Source of the DNA: an uncultured Clostridia bacterium
Lineage (GTDB): Bacteria > Bacillota_A > Clostridia > TANB77 > CAG-508
Assembly (NCBI GenBank): GCA_944393405.1
Contig: CALYAC010000007.1
Coordinates: 1 to 64,000 of the forward strand
DNA: 64,000 bases
Reading direction: 5' to 3'
Position numbers and translations under genes: made by a program. The stretch's first letter is position 1, and each line of letters opens with the position of its first letter. Below, piece after piece: positions 17,417-27,444 of this stretch. The notes below the pieces were generated by a model, which did not search any database, had not been told where the DNA came from, and saw nothing but the letters and a program-made list of their open reading frames with translations.

Positions 17417-20400
17417 TTATTTTTTTAGTACTTTTTTCTTAATTAAGATTATACTTCCTGCTGTTAGTAATAATAATCCAAATGTTAGAGTTATTATAAC
17501 TATACTTCTGTCTTCACCTGATTTAACACTTAGTACTAATTCTGATTTTGAAGTATTATCTTCTAGGTTAGATTCTGTGAAGTTTGCTGGGTTAGAAATA
17601 TTTGCTAATTCAACAACATTTTCTAATGCACCAAAATTATTTGAACCTCTTTCCCAATTAACTACTACTTTATATTCTTTTGTCTCTCCTGCTTTTAAGT
17701 TAGCTGTTAATTTTAATGTTCCATCAGATTGTTTCTTCCATTCAGAACTTGTTCCTTCTGCTATGTTAAAGAATTCAGGTAATCTTTCTATTACTTCTGT
17801 GCTTCCTTCAACTTCTCCTGTATTAGATACTTTTATACTATATTCTAGTTTTAAAGTACTATCAGATACTCTTCCTACTGGAATTTCAACTTTATTAATT
17901 TTTCCATTTATTACTTCTTGTTTTTCTCCATTTAATTCAATCTTAGTTAAGTTTTTATCTACTGATATATTAAATGGTAATTTTTTATAGTAGTATGTTA
18001 CTAATACATCTTCTGTTCCATAAATACCTTCAGCATTCTCTGGTATTTTATCTTCTACTATTGCATAATATGGAATTTCTTTAGCTTTTGTAATATATTT
18101 GTCTCCAATATATCCTTTAATTTCTTCTTTATATGTTTTTTCCTCTTTAGTATCTGCATCAATATATTTTATTTCTTCATTTGTATCAGTATCTACATAA
18201 ATTGCTGTAACTGTTCCGCTTTGTACTTTCTCGTAATAGTATGTTACATATATATCTTCTTTTGTCATTTTTCCTGTACTATTTTCTGGTTCTGGATCTG
18301 CTGCTTTATAGTTTTCTATGTCTTTTCTTTGTGTAGTGTATTCATCTCCGCTATATCCTTCTATTACCTCTTCTTCTGCTAATATTTTATTATCAGTATC
18401 ATCTTCTGGCGTATTATCTTTTTCTAGATATCTTACTATAACCTTAGCTTCTATCTTTCTATATACATAGTAAACTTCTTGTTTTTCATTAGTTAATGTT
18501 CCTTCAGCATTTCCATATACTCTAACTAGTTCATAATTTTCAATATCTTTTAATTGCGTTACATATGAAGTACCTTCCATACCTTCAATAACCTCTACTG
18601 AACTAATTTCATTTCCCTGTTCATCTACGTATTTTACTACAACTCTACTTGGAATATCTACTTCTGATTCAAATTCTGTTTCTACTGTGTTGGTTGTTTC
18701 TGAATCATATAAATCTATAGTTCCTGTAGCTTTATTAGTTAAAGTTTTATCTGTAATTTTTAAATCTTTATATACTAATTTAACTACTTTTTCTATATTT
18801 ACTGTGTAATTTCCATTTTCTATAGTATTAATATTTTCTACATTTTCTTTCCAAGTTATTGTTTTTGATTCATTATCATATGTTCCGCCTGCTAAATCTG
18901 ATTTTTCTTGGTCTATTTCATATGGTAAGTAATCTACTATCGTTACATTTGCTTGTCCTATATAATCTGTAATTACAGCATTATATTTGATAGTATATGT
19001 TAATTCATCTTTCTCATTAGTTATTATTTCTGGACCAATTTTTTCAATATTGCTATTTAGTTCTGCATCTAATAATTTATATTTATTTGTTATATTAATT
19101 GTATCTCCATTATTTACAATAATTGGTTCATCATAATATTTTAAATCGCCTACATTTGTTTCTTCTTCTTTTACATCATATACTATTTCTTTACCTTGAT
19201 TATCTTTTATTTGAAGATCATCAAATGTATAAGTCCAATTATTTGTATCACTTAATTCTACTTTTTCTATTTCTTTTCCATTTGCTGTTAATATAACTGT
19301 TACACTTTGTGGTCTATTACCTTTAATATTGTTGTTATCATCCCATATTTTATTTACTGTAATTATTCTTTCTAACTCTATTCCTGTCGTTTTACTTGTC
19401 TTTATTTCTCTTTCTTGATCTGTTGCTTCTAATATAATTTTTCCTGTTACATTATTTGTAAAGCTTCCTAATGAATAATCTACATCTTTAAATACAAGAC
19501 TAATATTTTTAACAATATTTATATTATTATTTACATTATTGTAGCTGTCTATATCTTTAATGTCTTGAATCCATGTTATTGTTTTTTCTTCTTCATTATA
19601 TATACCATCTGCTATATTTGATTGTTCTTCATCAATTGCATAAGGTAAATAATCTGTTATTATTACTTGTGCATCTCCCATATATTCTGTTATTTTTGAT
19701 GTATATATAATATCATAATTTATTGGATCGTTTTCAGATACAATTTTATCTGGTCCATTTTTAACAATGTCATATCCGATTTGTGCTACAGGACTCTTAT
19801 ATTTTATTTCTGTATTATTTGTTTTGTTTTCATCCACTAAAGCTACATTTTCAATCACATAATCTTTAGCATTATATAAAGCTTTTACTTCAAAACTTAA
19901 TGTTAATTTTTGTCCTGCTTGAATATTAACAGTTATTCCATTTGATAAGTCTAATTCTGTCTTACTTGTTAAATCAATTGTATCATCATTTAAAGTATAC
20001 GATGAACTATCATTTATTTTAATACTTCCTGGTATAAATTCTGTTCCTTCTGGAATAGTATCTTTTATTACTACATCTTTATACCAATCACCTGTATTTT
20101 CTAATGTTACTGTATATTTTATAGTTTCATCTTTTACTACATAATCTAATCCATTTTGTGTAGTATATGATTTTTCTGCTACAATATTTGCCTCTTTCTT
20201 TTCATTTACGACATTTAGTTCTTGTTGTTTATTAATTATTCCTGTTTGTGTTTTATTTTCTACTACTTTATGAAGTGCATAATAATCATCATCACCATAT
20301 TCCATTATATAGTAATCGCCTTCATATTCTTTCATACAAATATTATCTGTATAAGTATCAGCATTTGCTGCCCATACTACTTTGCCATTGCTATCAAGTT

Positions 20401-23400
20401 TTAAAATATATCCACTATCACCGTATTCATTTTCTGCTGTTAGTGTTATATCCCTTCCATAAGTAGTATCTTTAGCAGGTATATATAGATTTTTGTAATA
20501 ATATCCTGATACTAGAGTTTCTCCATTTGATACATCTTTTGTATAGAAAGTATATACTTCATTTTCATCATCAAATGAATATATATATTCTACTTTTCCT
20601 AATTTATTGATTTTAATTATTACAGGACCATATATCATATTGTAATAATCATTTCCGCTCATCATATATTCGCCTGGCACGTATAGTAAATCTTCATAAT
20701 CAAGACTCATTATACACGAACCATCTTCTAAAATTTTAATAGTATTTATTTCAGTATATTCAGACTCATTCATAATATTTTCAAATATACCCGATATATT
20801 ATATAATTCTGATTCTGTTAATATTTTATTTATTTCTACAAATTTTCCTTGGTTTCCTATTACAAATTCAACTAAGCCAGGTTCTATTACTATTTCTTCA
20901 TTTGTTACTGTCATATCTGCAGGTATTGTTATTTCTTCTGGTACTATCATTTTGAAAGCAAAATTATTATCCTTAGTTCCAAACATTCCTATTTCGCTTA
21001 ATTGTTGAATCCCGTATGATTCTAATATATCTCCCACGTTTCCTAAATCCATAGCATATTCAAATTTGTCTTCATTTGTTACTTTTACTATAAATAATGA
21101 AACATCTGATGCTTCACTTCTTGGCAAAGTATCTTGTTCTAATATAATTTCTTTATTGTTTACAGTATCTTCTGCTGGAATATGTATATTTCCTATATAT
21201 TGACCTATTAAAATATATCCATCATCTGTTTTATAATGATGTACTATCATATTTGCTCCAGATTCTGATGGTATTGTAATTACTTTATCTATTTTACCTA
21301 TCTTATCTGTTACTATTATTATTCCTTCTGTATCAACTGTTTCTGGTAATTCAATATTAATATTCTCTCCACTAACTGTTCCTTCTCCAGAAATTACTGT
21401 ATTATTCATTACACAACCTGTTAATACCATTTCACCTGTTGGTAGTATTTCAGCTACATATAAAGGAACTAAATCTTCAGGTTCTGGAATGTTTTGCATA
21501 TTATTATATCCGTTAAAATCAAAGTCTTCTAAATTTAAAGATTTATTTAAATACTCTAAATTCATTATTTTCTTGTCTACTAATACACTAACTTCTTCAT
21601 AAACTTCATCTTGCTTTATTTCGATTTGTTTTACATTTTCTTCTGGTATTCTATATCCTTCTGGCGCTTGTACTTCTGTTATAGTGTATTTTCCTGTTGG
21701 TAAACTTGCATATATTTCTCCATTTTCATCTGTTGTAACTACTCTTTGGTCCACTCCATCAATATTTTCAACTTCACCAACAAATTCACCTGTTCCATCA
21801 ACTGCTTCTGTTCCATCTTCAGTAACTATTGTAAATTTAGCACCTTGTAATGGTTCTCCATCTTTATTTTTCTTGATTAATTTAAATGATGGTTTATTTT
21901 CAAGCGTTATATTTATTTGGTTGTCTACTATATTTACATTTTCAATATTTCCTTCTGTAAAGTTTATAACAAATTTACCGTCTTCTACTGTAACTTTAAA
22001 TTTAACTTCTAAATCATCTTTAACATATCCATCTGTTGGTAATATTTCTTTTAAAGTATATTCTTTACCAACAAATAAGTTATCTATATTTATATTTCCA
22101 TTTTCATCTGTTGTATATGTATTTGTTACTTTTTGTACTAGTGGTCTCTCTATAGATTCTCTTGTATTTGCACTCTCTTGCATTAATAAATTTGGTTCAG
22201 GAGCAGGAGGTGTATAAAATGTTGTTGATGTTTCAAATCTTGTTCCTGGTATTTTTACTTCATTATTTGTTTCGTCTAATTTTGTTAGATTAATAGTATA
22301 TGGCTTAGGTATATAAACATAATATACTTCTATCCATTCATCATCTACTATACCACTTGCATTACTTGGTGTATATGCTAGCATATAATTTTCATCTACA
22401 CCTTCTAATGGATTTGTCTCATATGTTTCCCCCATTCTTCTTACTGTATATGTATACTCTTCTGCATATCCCCCTTCTTGTAGTGGGACTAATATATTAT
22501 AGCTACTTCCTATTTGCGAACTCTCTGGTTCATAAAAAGGATCTGAGACACCATATATAGATACTATTGCGACTTTTTCATTTAAATTTGTTATATTTAA
22601 TTCTGCGTTTTCCTTATCTATTACTACTTCGTTTATTGCATTATCTTCTATATCATATGGATATGGAACATATACCTGTTCTATATAATATTCCCCATAA
22701 GGCACTTGTTCATTAATTTTACCTTCTGAATTGGTTTCAAGTATAGGATTTGCTAAAATATAATTTATAGTAAATTGATCATCATTACTATCTCCAGAAC
22801 TATCTTTTCTATATCCTATATGAATATAATAAACTTTTCCTTTTTCAAGTACTTGAGTATATTCTTTAGCTTCCACATTCCCTGATATTTTTAATAATTG
22901 TCCTTCACTATCATTATATTCTGGAGCATCTGTACTATCTGTTATATTAACATATCCATAGTCATATCTACTTTCACTTGAAATTTCAGCATTTATTCTT
23001 AATTCAACATCAAAATCAGTATTTGTTAAATCTAATTTAATATAGCTATTTGCTGTGGAACTACTTATTCCTTTGTTATTAGATTCTAATTTTCCATCTT
23101 TTTCTTCAAAATAATATTCTCCATTTGCTTCCACAGCATAAATTGCATTGCTACTAAATCCTGATATATCAATTAAACTAATATCATTGATAACTAAACT
23201 TTCTAAAGGATCTCCATAATAATTGTAATTTGTATATATTAAATGTAAATAATATATATTGCCTCCTTCAAGATATTTAAAATAATTTTTAGCCATGGTA
23301 CTACTATATATATCTATAAATGCATTATCTGCATTATCTGGTATAGAACTACTATCTGAAATTATACCGTAAAGCTCATTATTATCGCCAAACATTTCGG

Positions 23401-23869
23401 CATTTATTTTTAAAACCATATCTTCTTTATCTGTTAGATCTATCTTCACATAACTAAATGCCACACTTTCATCTTCTTGTCCTATGTTATTAGGTACTAA
23501 CTTTCCATCTTTTTCTTCAAAGTAATAATCTCCATTAGGCACAACTTCTGAATACGGTATCTTTTGTAATTGATCTTTATTATATACTTCGAATTTTGCA
23601 CCTTCTATTGGATTATTATTTATATCATTAACATTAATAGATAAATTTCCTAGTTCTGGTGCTATTATTTCTACTTTATTAGGATTACTTAAAAGACTAG
23701 TCTTTGTTTCAGTTGTATTAGTAAATATATTAAGCATAGAAATAATAATAGCAATTGTTAATATTACTATTGCTAAAATACTATTACCTATTAATATTTT
23801 ATTTTTTCCTTTTTTATTATTTTTATTATCATCTAAAATTATGCCATTTTTAAAATATTTGTTCTCCAT
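17417..23869 (-). CDS. Giant multidomain cell-surface protein (SpaA/Cna-B, DUF11-like, MucBP repeats)
   Basis: A 2150-residue protein, probably a large adhesin. An N-terminal hydrophobic segment (about 27-48) serves as signal or anchor. There follow two carbohydrate-type beta-sandwich regions, an unusual stretch, two SpaA-like pilin domains (about 525-775), a region of repeating 'IPAxDTxxxxxI' units suggesting a propeller (about 790-1230), a DUF11-like domain, two long related domains beginning 'GPDKIVSENDPI' and 'GPEIITNEKDEL' (about 1370 and 1613) flanking a Cna-B domain (about 1503), and three MucBP repeats (about 1740, 1810 and 1886). It ends in a membrane helix and KKKVLKK. There is no LPXTG motif, so anchoring is by membrane or an atypical sorting signal. 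Domain limits are estimates. Confidence 0.85.
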   Translation of the reverse strand: MENKYFKNGIILDDNKNNKKGKNKILIGNSILAIVILTIAIIISMLNIFTNTTETKTSLLSNPNKVEIIAPELGNLSINVNDINNNPIEGAKFEVYNKDQLQKIPYSEVVPNGDYYFEEKDGKLVPNNIGQEDESVAFSYVKIDLTDKEDMVLKINAEMFGDNNELYGIISDSSSIPDNADNAFIDIYSSTMAKNYFKYLEGGNIYYLHLIYTNYNYYGDPLESLVINDISLIDISGFSSNAIYAVEANGEYYFEEKDGKLESNNKGISSSTANSYIKLDLTNTDFDVELRINAEISSESRYDYGYVNITDSTDAPEYNDSEGQLLKISGNVEAKEYTQVLEKGKVYYIHIGYRKDSSGDSNDDQFTINYILANPILETNSEGKINEQVPYGEYYIEQVYVPYPYDIEDNAINEVVIDKENAELNITNLNEKVAIVSIYGVSDPFYEPESSQIGSSYNILVPLQEGGYAEEYTYTVRRMGETYETNPLEGVDENYMLAYTPSNASGIVDDEWIEVYYVYIPKPYTINLTKLDETNNEVKIPGTRFETSTTFYTPPAPEPNLLMQESANTRESIERPLVQKVTNTYTTDENGNINIDNLFVGKEYTLKEILPTDGYVKDDLEVKFKVTVEDGKFVINFTEGNIENVNIVDNQINITLENKPSFKLIKKNKDGEPLQGAKFTIVTEDGTEAVDGTGEFVGEVENIDGVDQRVVTTDENGEIYASLPTGKYTITEVQAPEGYRIPEENVKQIEIKQDEVYEEVSVLVDKKIMNLEYLNKSLNLEDFDFNGYNNMQNIPEPEDLVPLYVAEILPTGEMVLTGCVMNNTVISGEGTVSGENINIELPETVDTEGIIIVTDKIGKIDKVITIPSESGANMIVHHYKTDDGYILIGQYIGNIHIPAEDTVNNKEIILEQDTLPRSEASDVSLFIVKVTNEDKFEYAMDLGNVGDILESYGIQQLSEIGMFGTKDNNFAFKMIVPEEITIPADMTVTNEEIVIEPGLVEFVIGNQGKFVEINKILTESELYNISGIFENIMNESEYTEINTIKILEDGSCIMSLDYEDLLYVPGEYMMSGNDYYNMIYGPVIIKINKLGKVEYIYSFDDENEVYTFYTKDVSNGETLVSGYYYKNLYIPAKDTTYGRDITLTAENEYGDSGYILKLDSNGKVVWAANADTYTDNICMKEYEGDYYIMEYGDDDYYALHKVVENKTQTGIINKQQELNVVNEKKEANIVAEKSYTTQNGLDYVVKDETIKYTVTLENTGDWYKDVVIKDTIPEGTEFIPGSIKINDSSSYTLNDDTIDLTSKTELDLSNGITVNIQAGQKLTLSFEVKALYNAKDYVIENVALVDENKTNNTEIKYKSPVAQIGYDIVKNGPDKIVSENDPINYDIIYTSKITEYMGDAQVIITDYLPYAIDEEQSNIADGIYNEEEKTITWIQDIKDIDSYNNVNNNINIVKNISLVFKDVDYSLGSFTNNVTGKIILEATDQEREIKTSKTTGIELERIITVNKIWDDNNNIKGNRPQSVTVILTANGKEIEKVELSDTNNWTYTFDDLQIKDNQGKEIVYDVKEEETNVGDLKYYDEPIIVNNGDTINITNKYKLLDAELNSNIEKIGPEIITNEKDELTYTIKYNAVITDYIGQANVTIVDYLPYEIDQEKSDLAGGTYDNESKTITWKENVENINTIENGNYTVNIEKVVKLVYKDLKITDKTLTNKATGTIDLYDSETTNTVETEFESEVDIPSRVVVKYVDEQGNEISSVEVIEGMEGTSYVTQLKDIENYELVRVYGNAEGTLTNEKQEVYYVYRKIEAKVIVRYLEKDNTPEDDTDNKILAEEEVIEGYSGDEYTTQRKDIENYKAADPEPENSTGKMTKEDIYVTYYYEKVQSGTVTAIYVDTDTNEEIKYIDADTKEEKTYKEEIKGYIGDKYITKAKEIPYYAIVEDKIPENAEGIYGTEDVLVTYYYKKLPFNISVDKNLTKIELNGEKQEVINGKINKVEIPVGRVSDSTLKLEYSIKVSNTGEVEGSTEVIERLPEFFNIAEGTSSEWKKQSDGTLKLTANLKAGETKEYKVVVNWERGSNNFGALENVVELANISNPANFTESNLEDNTSKSELVLSVKSGEDRSIVIITLTFGLLLLTAGSIILIKKKVLKK

Positions 23870-23965
23870 AGTTTTTTATATGTCTCCTTTCAAATTCACA
23901 TAATTATAGTCATTTTATACTTCAAATTATAAATTGAGGAATATATCCTTGTAAATAGTTGACTT

Positions 23966-23996
23966 GGTGGGATTTTTTACCTCTTGATGTTATCAA
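23966..23996 (-). other. Structured leader segment of the giant surface gene
   Basis: In the roughly 190-base leader two small inverted repeats stand out: GGTGGG...ACC (23966-23982) and TTGAT-GTT-ATCAA (23984-23996), within the most G+C-rich part of this intergenic space. I do not recognise a known riboswitch. It may be an RNA element or a protein binding site. Confidence 0.3.
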
Positions 23997-24033
23997 ATTA
24001 CGGATATTAGGCTTATAGACAAATATTAAATTT

Positions 24034-24068
24034 ATATTACATTTTCTATTTTTCGACATAGTTCGACA
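24034..24068 (-). promoter_or_regulatory. Tandem Spo0A boxes and -10 element upstream of the giant surface gene
   Basis: Two perfect TGTCGAA heptamers (minus strand, 24062-24068 and 24052-24058) are spaced exactly 10 bases apart, one helical turn. They are followed 12 bases later by TAATAT (24034-24039), a possible -10. This is the arrangement expected of an activated Spo0A promoter. Phosphorylated Spo0A is the master regulator of sporulation and stationary-phase change. Confidence 0.6.
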
Positions 24069-24160
24069 CTTTTATTAATATAATTAGCATAATTTTAGAA
24101 TCCTTAATTGCCTAAGGATTTAGAAGTTAATAAATTAATTTTTTAAATTTTATTAAAATA

Positions 24161-24206
24161 AAAAAACAGAAAATCCCTCCATTTCCGTAGGTTTTTCCTG
24201 CTTTTT
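24161..24206 (-). terminator. Terminator of the yhaO-yhaN operon
   Basis: On the minus strand, AAAAGCAGGAAAA and TTTTCTGTTTTT arms enclose a CC/GG-rich core, followed by T residues. The hairpin begins 50 bases past the yhaN stop. Confidence 0.7.
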
Positions 24207-24255
24207 ATAATATATTACAATTTATTTACATATAAATTTATGTTTTATTTATAAT

Positions 24256-26178
24256 TTAAATATTAACTAAGTTATATTCAATATTATTTTTATTTAATAT
24301 TTCTTGTTCTCTCTTTGTACAAGTAAATATAATTACCTGGTGATTATTCATATTTTCATTTAAAAATTTTAAAATATTTTCCAATCTATAATCATCATAA
24401 TATGCAAAAGCTTCATCTAATATAATTGGTAAATTTTCTTCAGATAAATCATCAATCATTGATAATCTTAAAGATAAATATAATTGATCTATTGTTCCAA
24501 TACTCAATCTTTCTGCAGGAATATATTCACCAAATTCATTTTCTACTATTAATCCTTTTTCTTCATTTATTCCTACTTTTGTATATTTATTATTAGATAT
24601 TTTTGATATATTCTTAGACATATTTTCTGTAAATTTTGGTGTAATACTATTTTTCATGTTAATATATGCTTCATTTAAGAAGTTCTTTGCTAAATTAATT
24701 TCATTATTCCTTTTTATTAGTTCTTCTTTATCTTCAACTAACTTATCAAATTCTTCCTTTAATGTAGCTAAGTTTTCTAACTTTTCCGAAATATTATTTT
24801 CTTCATATTTTATTGTTTGCAATTCTACTTTATTTTTATTTAATTTATCTTGAGCTTCATACGTTATTGTATCAATATTTTTTTCATTTACATTATCTAA
24901 TAGTTCATCTATATTTATTTTACCTTCTAAACTTTCTCTTAAGTTATTTATCTCTACTTCTATTTCATTATCTGAGCTTGCTTGTTCACTTTCAATCTCT
25001 TTATTAATCTTTCTTATTTCTTCATCTATTATCTCTATTTGCTTATCTAATAATACTAATTCATTATTAAACTCTTCTTGCTCTTTGTTTATTACTTTCT
25101 TTATTTGTGTACTTTTATTAAATTCAATAAGGAAAACTAAAATTAAATAAATTGGAATTAAGCAATAGTTAAGAATACCTAATATATTATTTTTAATTGT
25201 ATTTTCGTTTACAAAATATATCACTACATTAATTATTAAAATTAATGCCATTATTAATATATATTTTTTAAAATTTACCTTTTTATTAGTTTTATCTTTC
25301 TTAATTTTATTTCTCGCAATTAAATTATCTTTTTCAGTATTTAAATCTATTTTTTTATTAAGTTTTTCTTTTTTGTAGTTATTTTTAATATTAATTTTTT
25401 CTTCATTGTTTTGTTTATGTAATAATATTATTTTTAAGCTTTTTAATGCTTCTAATTCGTTCTCTAAGTTATATATCTGACTTGCATAAACACTTTTCTT
25501 AGCTTCTGTAAGTTCTTTATCTTTTTGGTACTCTTGTAACTCATTAATAACATTTTCTATTGTTTTTAGCCTATCATTAATAATATTTATAGGTCTATTT
25601 TGTGATCTTTCAGTACCTATTTCTTCTATCTGCATTTTATTTAATTTATCTACTACTTTTTTATATGATAAAGAATCATCTCCAGTTCCTGCAAGATTTG
25701 CAAGTTTTTGAACCAATATGTTTTGTTCTTGTTTATCTAATTTTACTTCAGATTGCATAGATACAACTGTCGAAGTAAACATAGTCTCATCAACATTAGT
25801 TTGTTCATAAAAAAACTGTGTACCATCTTTTTTTATAATGTTAAACTTATCTGATATTTCTTCCATGTTTTCATTAAAAATCTTAGGATTTTTCTTATTA
25901 AAATCTCTAAAAATTTCAAACTCTTGTCCATTATCTAAATCATATTTTAACTTACCAGAATAGTCAACTTTCCCCCATGGTTTATACTTTTCATAGTCAG
26001 AAATATCTTTACCATTTTTATTTTTAGAAATACCATAGAAAATATTTTTAATATAGCTTAATAATGTAGACTTACCACTTTCATTCTTTCCATAAATTAT
26101 ATTTATTTTATTTTTTAAATTAATATCTTTATTTTCTAAATTTCCATAATTGTTTATTTTAATTTCTTTAATTTTCAA
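24256..26178 (-). CDS. yhaN: YhaN-type SbcC/Rad50-like ATPase with membrane hairpin
   Basis: About 640 residues with the two halves of an SMC/Rad50 ATPase head at the ends and a coiled coil between. The N-terminal Walker A is GKNESGKS (30-37). The C-terminal signature 'AERLSIGTIDQLYLSLRLS' and Walker B 'LPIILDEAFAYYD' are clear. In the middle of the coiled coil is a pair of hydrophobic helices (about 300-350), as in B. subtilis YhaN, so the complex is probably membrane-linked. With the YhaO nuclease it should process DNA ends. I prefer TTG at 26178, 8 bases after AAGGAG, over TTG at 26199, which would include the ribosome site. Confidence 0.85.
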   Translation of the reverse strand: MKIKEIKINNYGNLENKDINLKNKINIIYGKNESGKSTLLSYIKNIFYGISKNKNGKDISDYEKYKPWGKVDYSGKLKYDLDNGQEFEIFRDFNKKNPKIFNENMEEISDKFNIIKKDGTQFFYEQTNVDETMFTSTVVSMQSEVKLDKQEQNILVQKLANLAGTGDDSLSYKKVVDKLNKMQIEEIGTERSQNRPINIINDRLKTIENVINELQEYQKDKELTEAKKSVYASQIYNLENELEALKSLKIILLHKQNNEEKINIKNNYKKEKLNKKIDLNTEKDNLIARNKIKKDKTNKKVNFKKYILIMALILIINVVIYFVNENTIKNNILGILNYCLIPIYLILVFLIEFNKSTQIKKVINKEQEEFNNELVLLDKQIEIIDEEIRKINKEIESEQASSDNEIEVEINNLRESLEGKINIDELLDNVNEKNIDTITYEAQDKLNKNKVELQTIKYEENNISEKLENLATLKEEFDKLVEDKEELIKRNNEINLAKNFLNEAYINMKNSITPKFTENMSKNISKISNNKYTKVGINEEKGLIVENEFGEYIPAERLSIGTIDQLYLSLRLSMIDDLSEENLPIILDEAFAYYDDYRLENILKFLNENMNNHQVIIFTCTKREQEILNKNNIEYNLVNI

Positions 26179-26199
26179 AATAATTTCTCCTTTTATCAA

Positions 26200-27285
26200 T
26201 TATTTATTATTATCCAAGATATTTAGCCCAATTTCTAACACATTTTCTAATGTATTTTTATCATAATTTTCTTCATTTAGTTCTTCCAAAACTTTTTTAA
26301 CAAATAGTCCTTTTAAACTATTTTCTCTAGACAAACTCTCTAAATCTAGCTTTAATTTTGTTTCGTTTTTTATTTTAATTATATTTTCATTATTAATATA
26401 TTTAAATAAATTATTTATATTAATTTCGTATTTTTTTTCTCCTGTTAAAATAATTTTATAAAATATATTATCATCTAATTCTATACCATTTAATTTTTCT
26501 ATTAATTCCTCTATATTATTTGTATCTGAAATATCAACTTTTTCTTCTTTAAATTCTCTTTTATCTATCTGCATAAATTTTAAATCTAGCTTTTCTTTTG
26601 TTAATTCTCCTACAATAACTCCATGTTTTCCTAGTTCATCAAATCCCATAGATATAGGTGAACCCGGATATACTATTTTCTGATTTTCTTCAGTATTATA
26701 ATCCAATTTATGAATATGTCCTAATGCAATATAGTCAAACCCTAGCATTGAAAGTTTACTTTTGCTCATAGGATTATATTCCATATCTTCAATAGTTCCA
26801 CCATTTAATGTTCCATGAGTTATTAATATATTTACTTTTTCTTTATCATCTAAGACAATATCTTGTACATCTGATGTTCTACAATAAAAGTTATTAAATC
26901 CAAAACCATATATATTACAATCTTCGTTTTCCACTTTTTCTATATTATTTGTGAATATCTTTACATTATCACTCCAATTAGTTGATTTATACATAGAACC
27001 ATTTATATATGGATCATGATTACCAGGAGTTATGTAGATTTTTGTATTTGGAATTTCCTTAAATAAATTATTTATATAATCTATTGTACTTCTTCTTATA
27101 TATTCATTTTCATATAAGTCTCCTGCAATAAATAAATAATCTATATTATTTTCTTTAATATACTCAATAATTGTTTTAAAAGCTTCTCTTTGTTCGAGCC
27201 TTCTCTTATCTCCTAATTTATTTCTAGAATTCAATACTGTAAAAGGTATATCAAAATGCATATCTGCCATATGTACAAATTTCAT
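26200..27285 (-). CDS. yhaO: YhaO/SbcD-type (Mre11) DNA repair exonuclease
   Basis: A 361-residue calcineurin-like metallophosphoesterase with all metal-binding motifs: DMH (8-10), GD (55-56), GNHD (88-91), the His of 'LITHG' (157) and GHIH (189-192). SbcD/Mre11 enzymes use two Mn ions to cut DNA ends and hairpins, driven by the partner ATPase encoded immediately downstream. The C-terminal 150 residues would form the capping and ATPase-binding part. The stop codon lies only about 20 bases before the yhaN start, so the two are co-translated. Confidence 0.9.
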   Translation of the reverse strand: MKFVHMADMHFDIPFTVLNSRNKLGDKRRLEQREAFKTIIEYIKENNIDYLFIAGDLYENEYIRRSTIDYINNLFKEIPNTKIYITPGNHDPYINGSMYKSTNWSDNVKIFTNNIEKVENEDCNIYGFGFNNFYCRTSDVQDIVLDDKEKVNILITHGTLNGGTIEDMEYNPMSKSKLSMLGFDYIALGHIHKLDYNTEENQKIVYPGSPISMGFDELGKHGVIVGELTKEKLDLKFMQIDKREFKEEKVDISDTNNIEELIEKLNGIELDDNIFYKIILTGEKKYEININNLFKYINNENIIKIKNETKLKLDLESLSRENSLKGLFVKKVLEELNEENYDKNTLENVLEIGLNILDNNK

Positions 27286-27385
27286 ATTACACTATCCTTT
27301 CCAAATAATCTTTACATATTTTATATTAGTAGGTTAAAATAGTCAATACTTTTTATGAACATTTGTTTTTATTGTGAAGAATAAA

Positions 27386-27425
27386 AAAAATACATATATT
27401 TTTTAAATATATGCATTTTTTATTT
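27386..27425. terminator. Terminator of the coupling-ATPase gene cluster
   Basis: AAAAATACATATATT and AAATATATGCATTTTTT form an AT-rich hairpin with one mismatch and a T run. It lies just past the stop of the VirD4-like gene on the minus strand. Confidence 0.65.
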
Positions 27426-27444
27426 TATCTATTTAATTAATATA

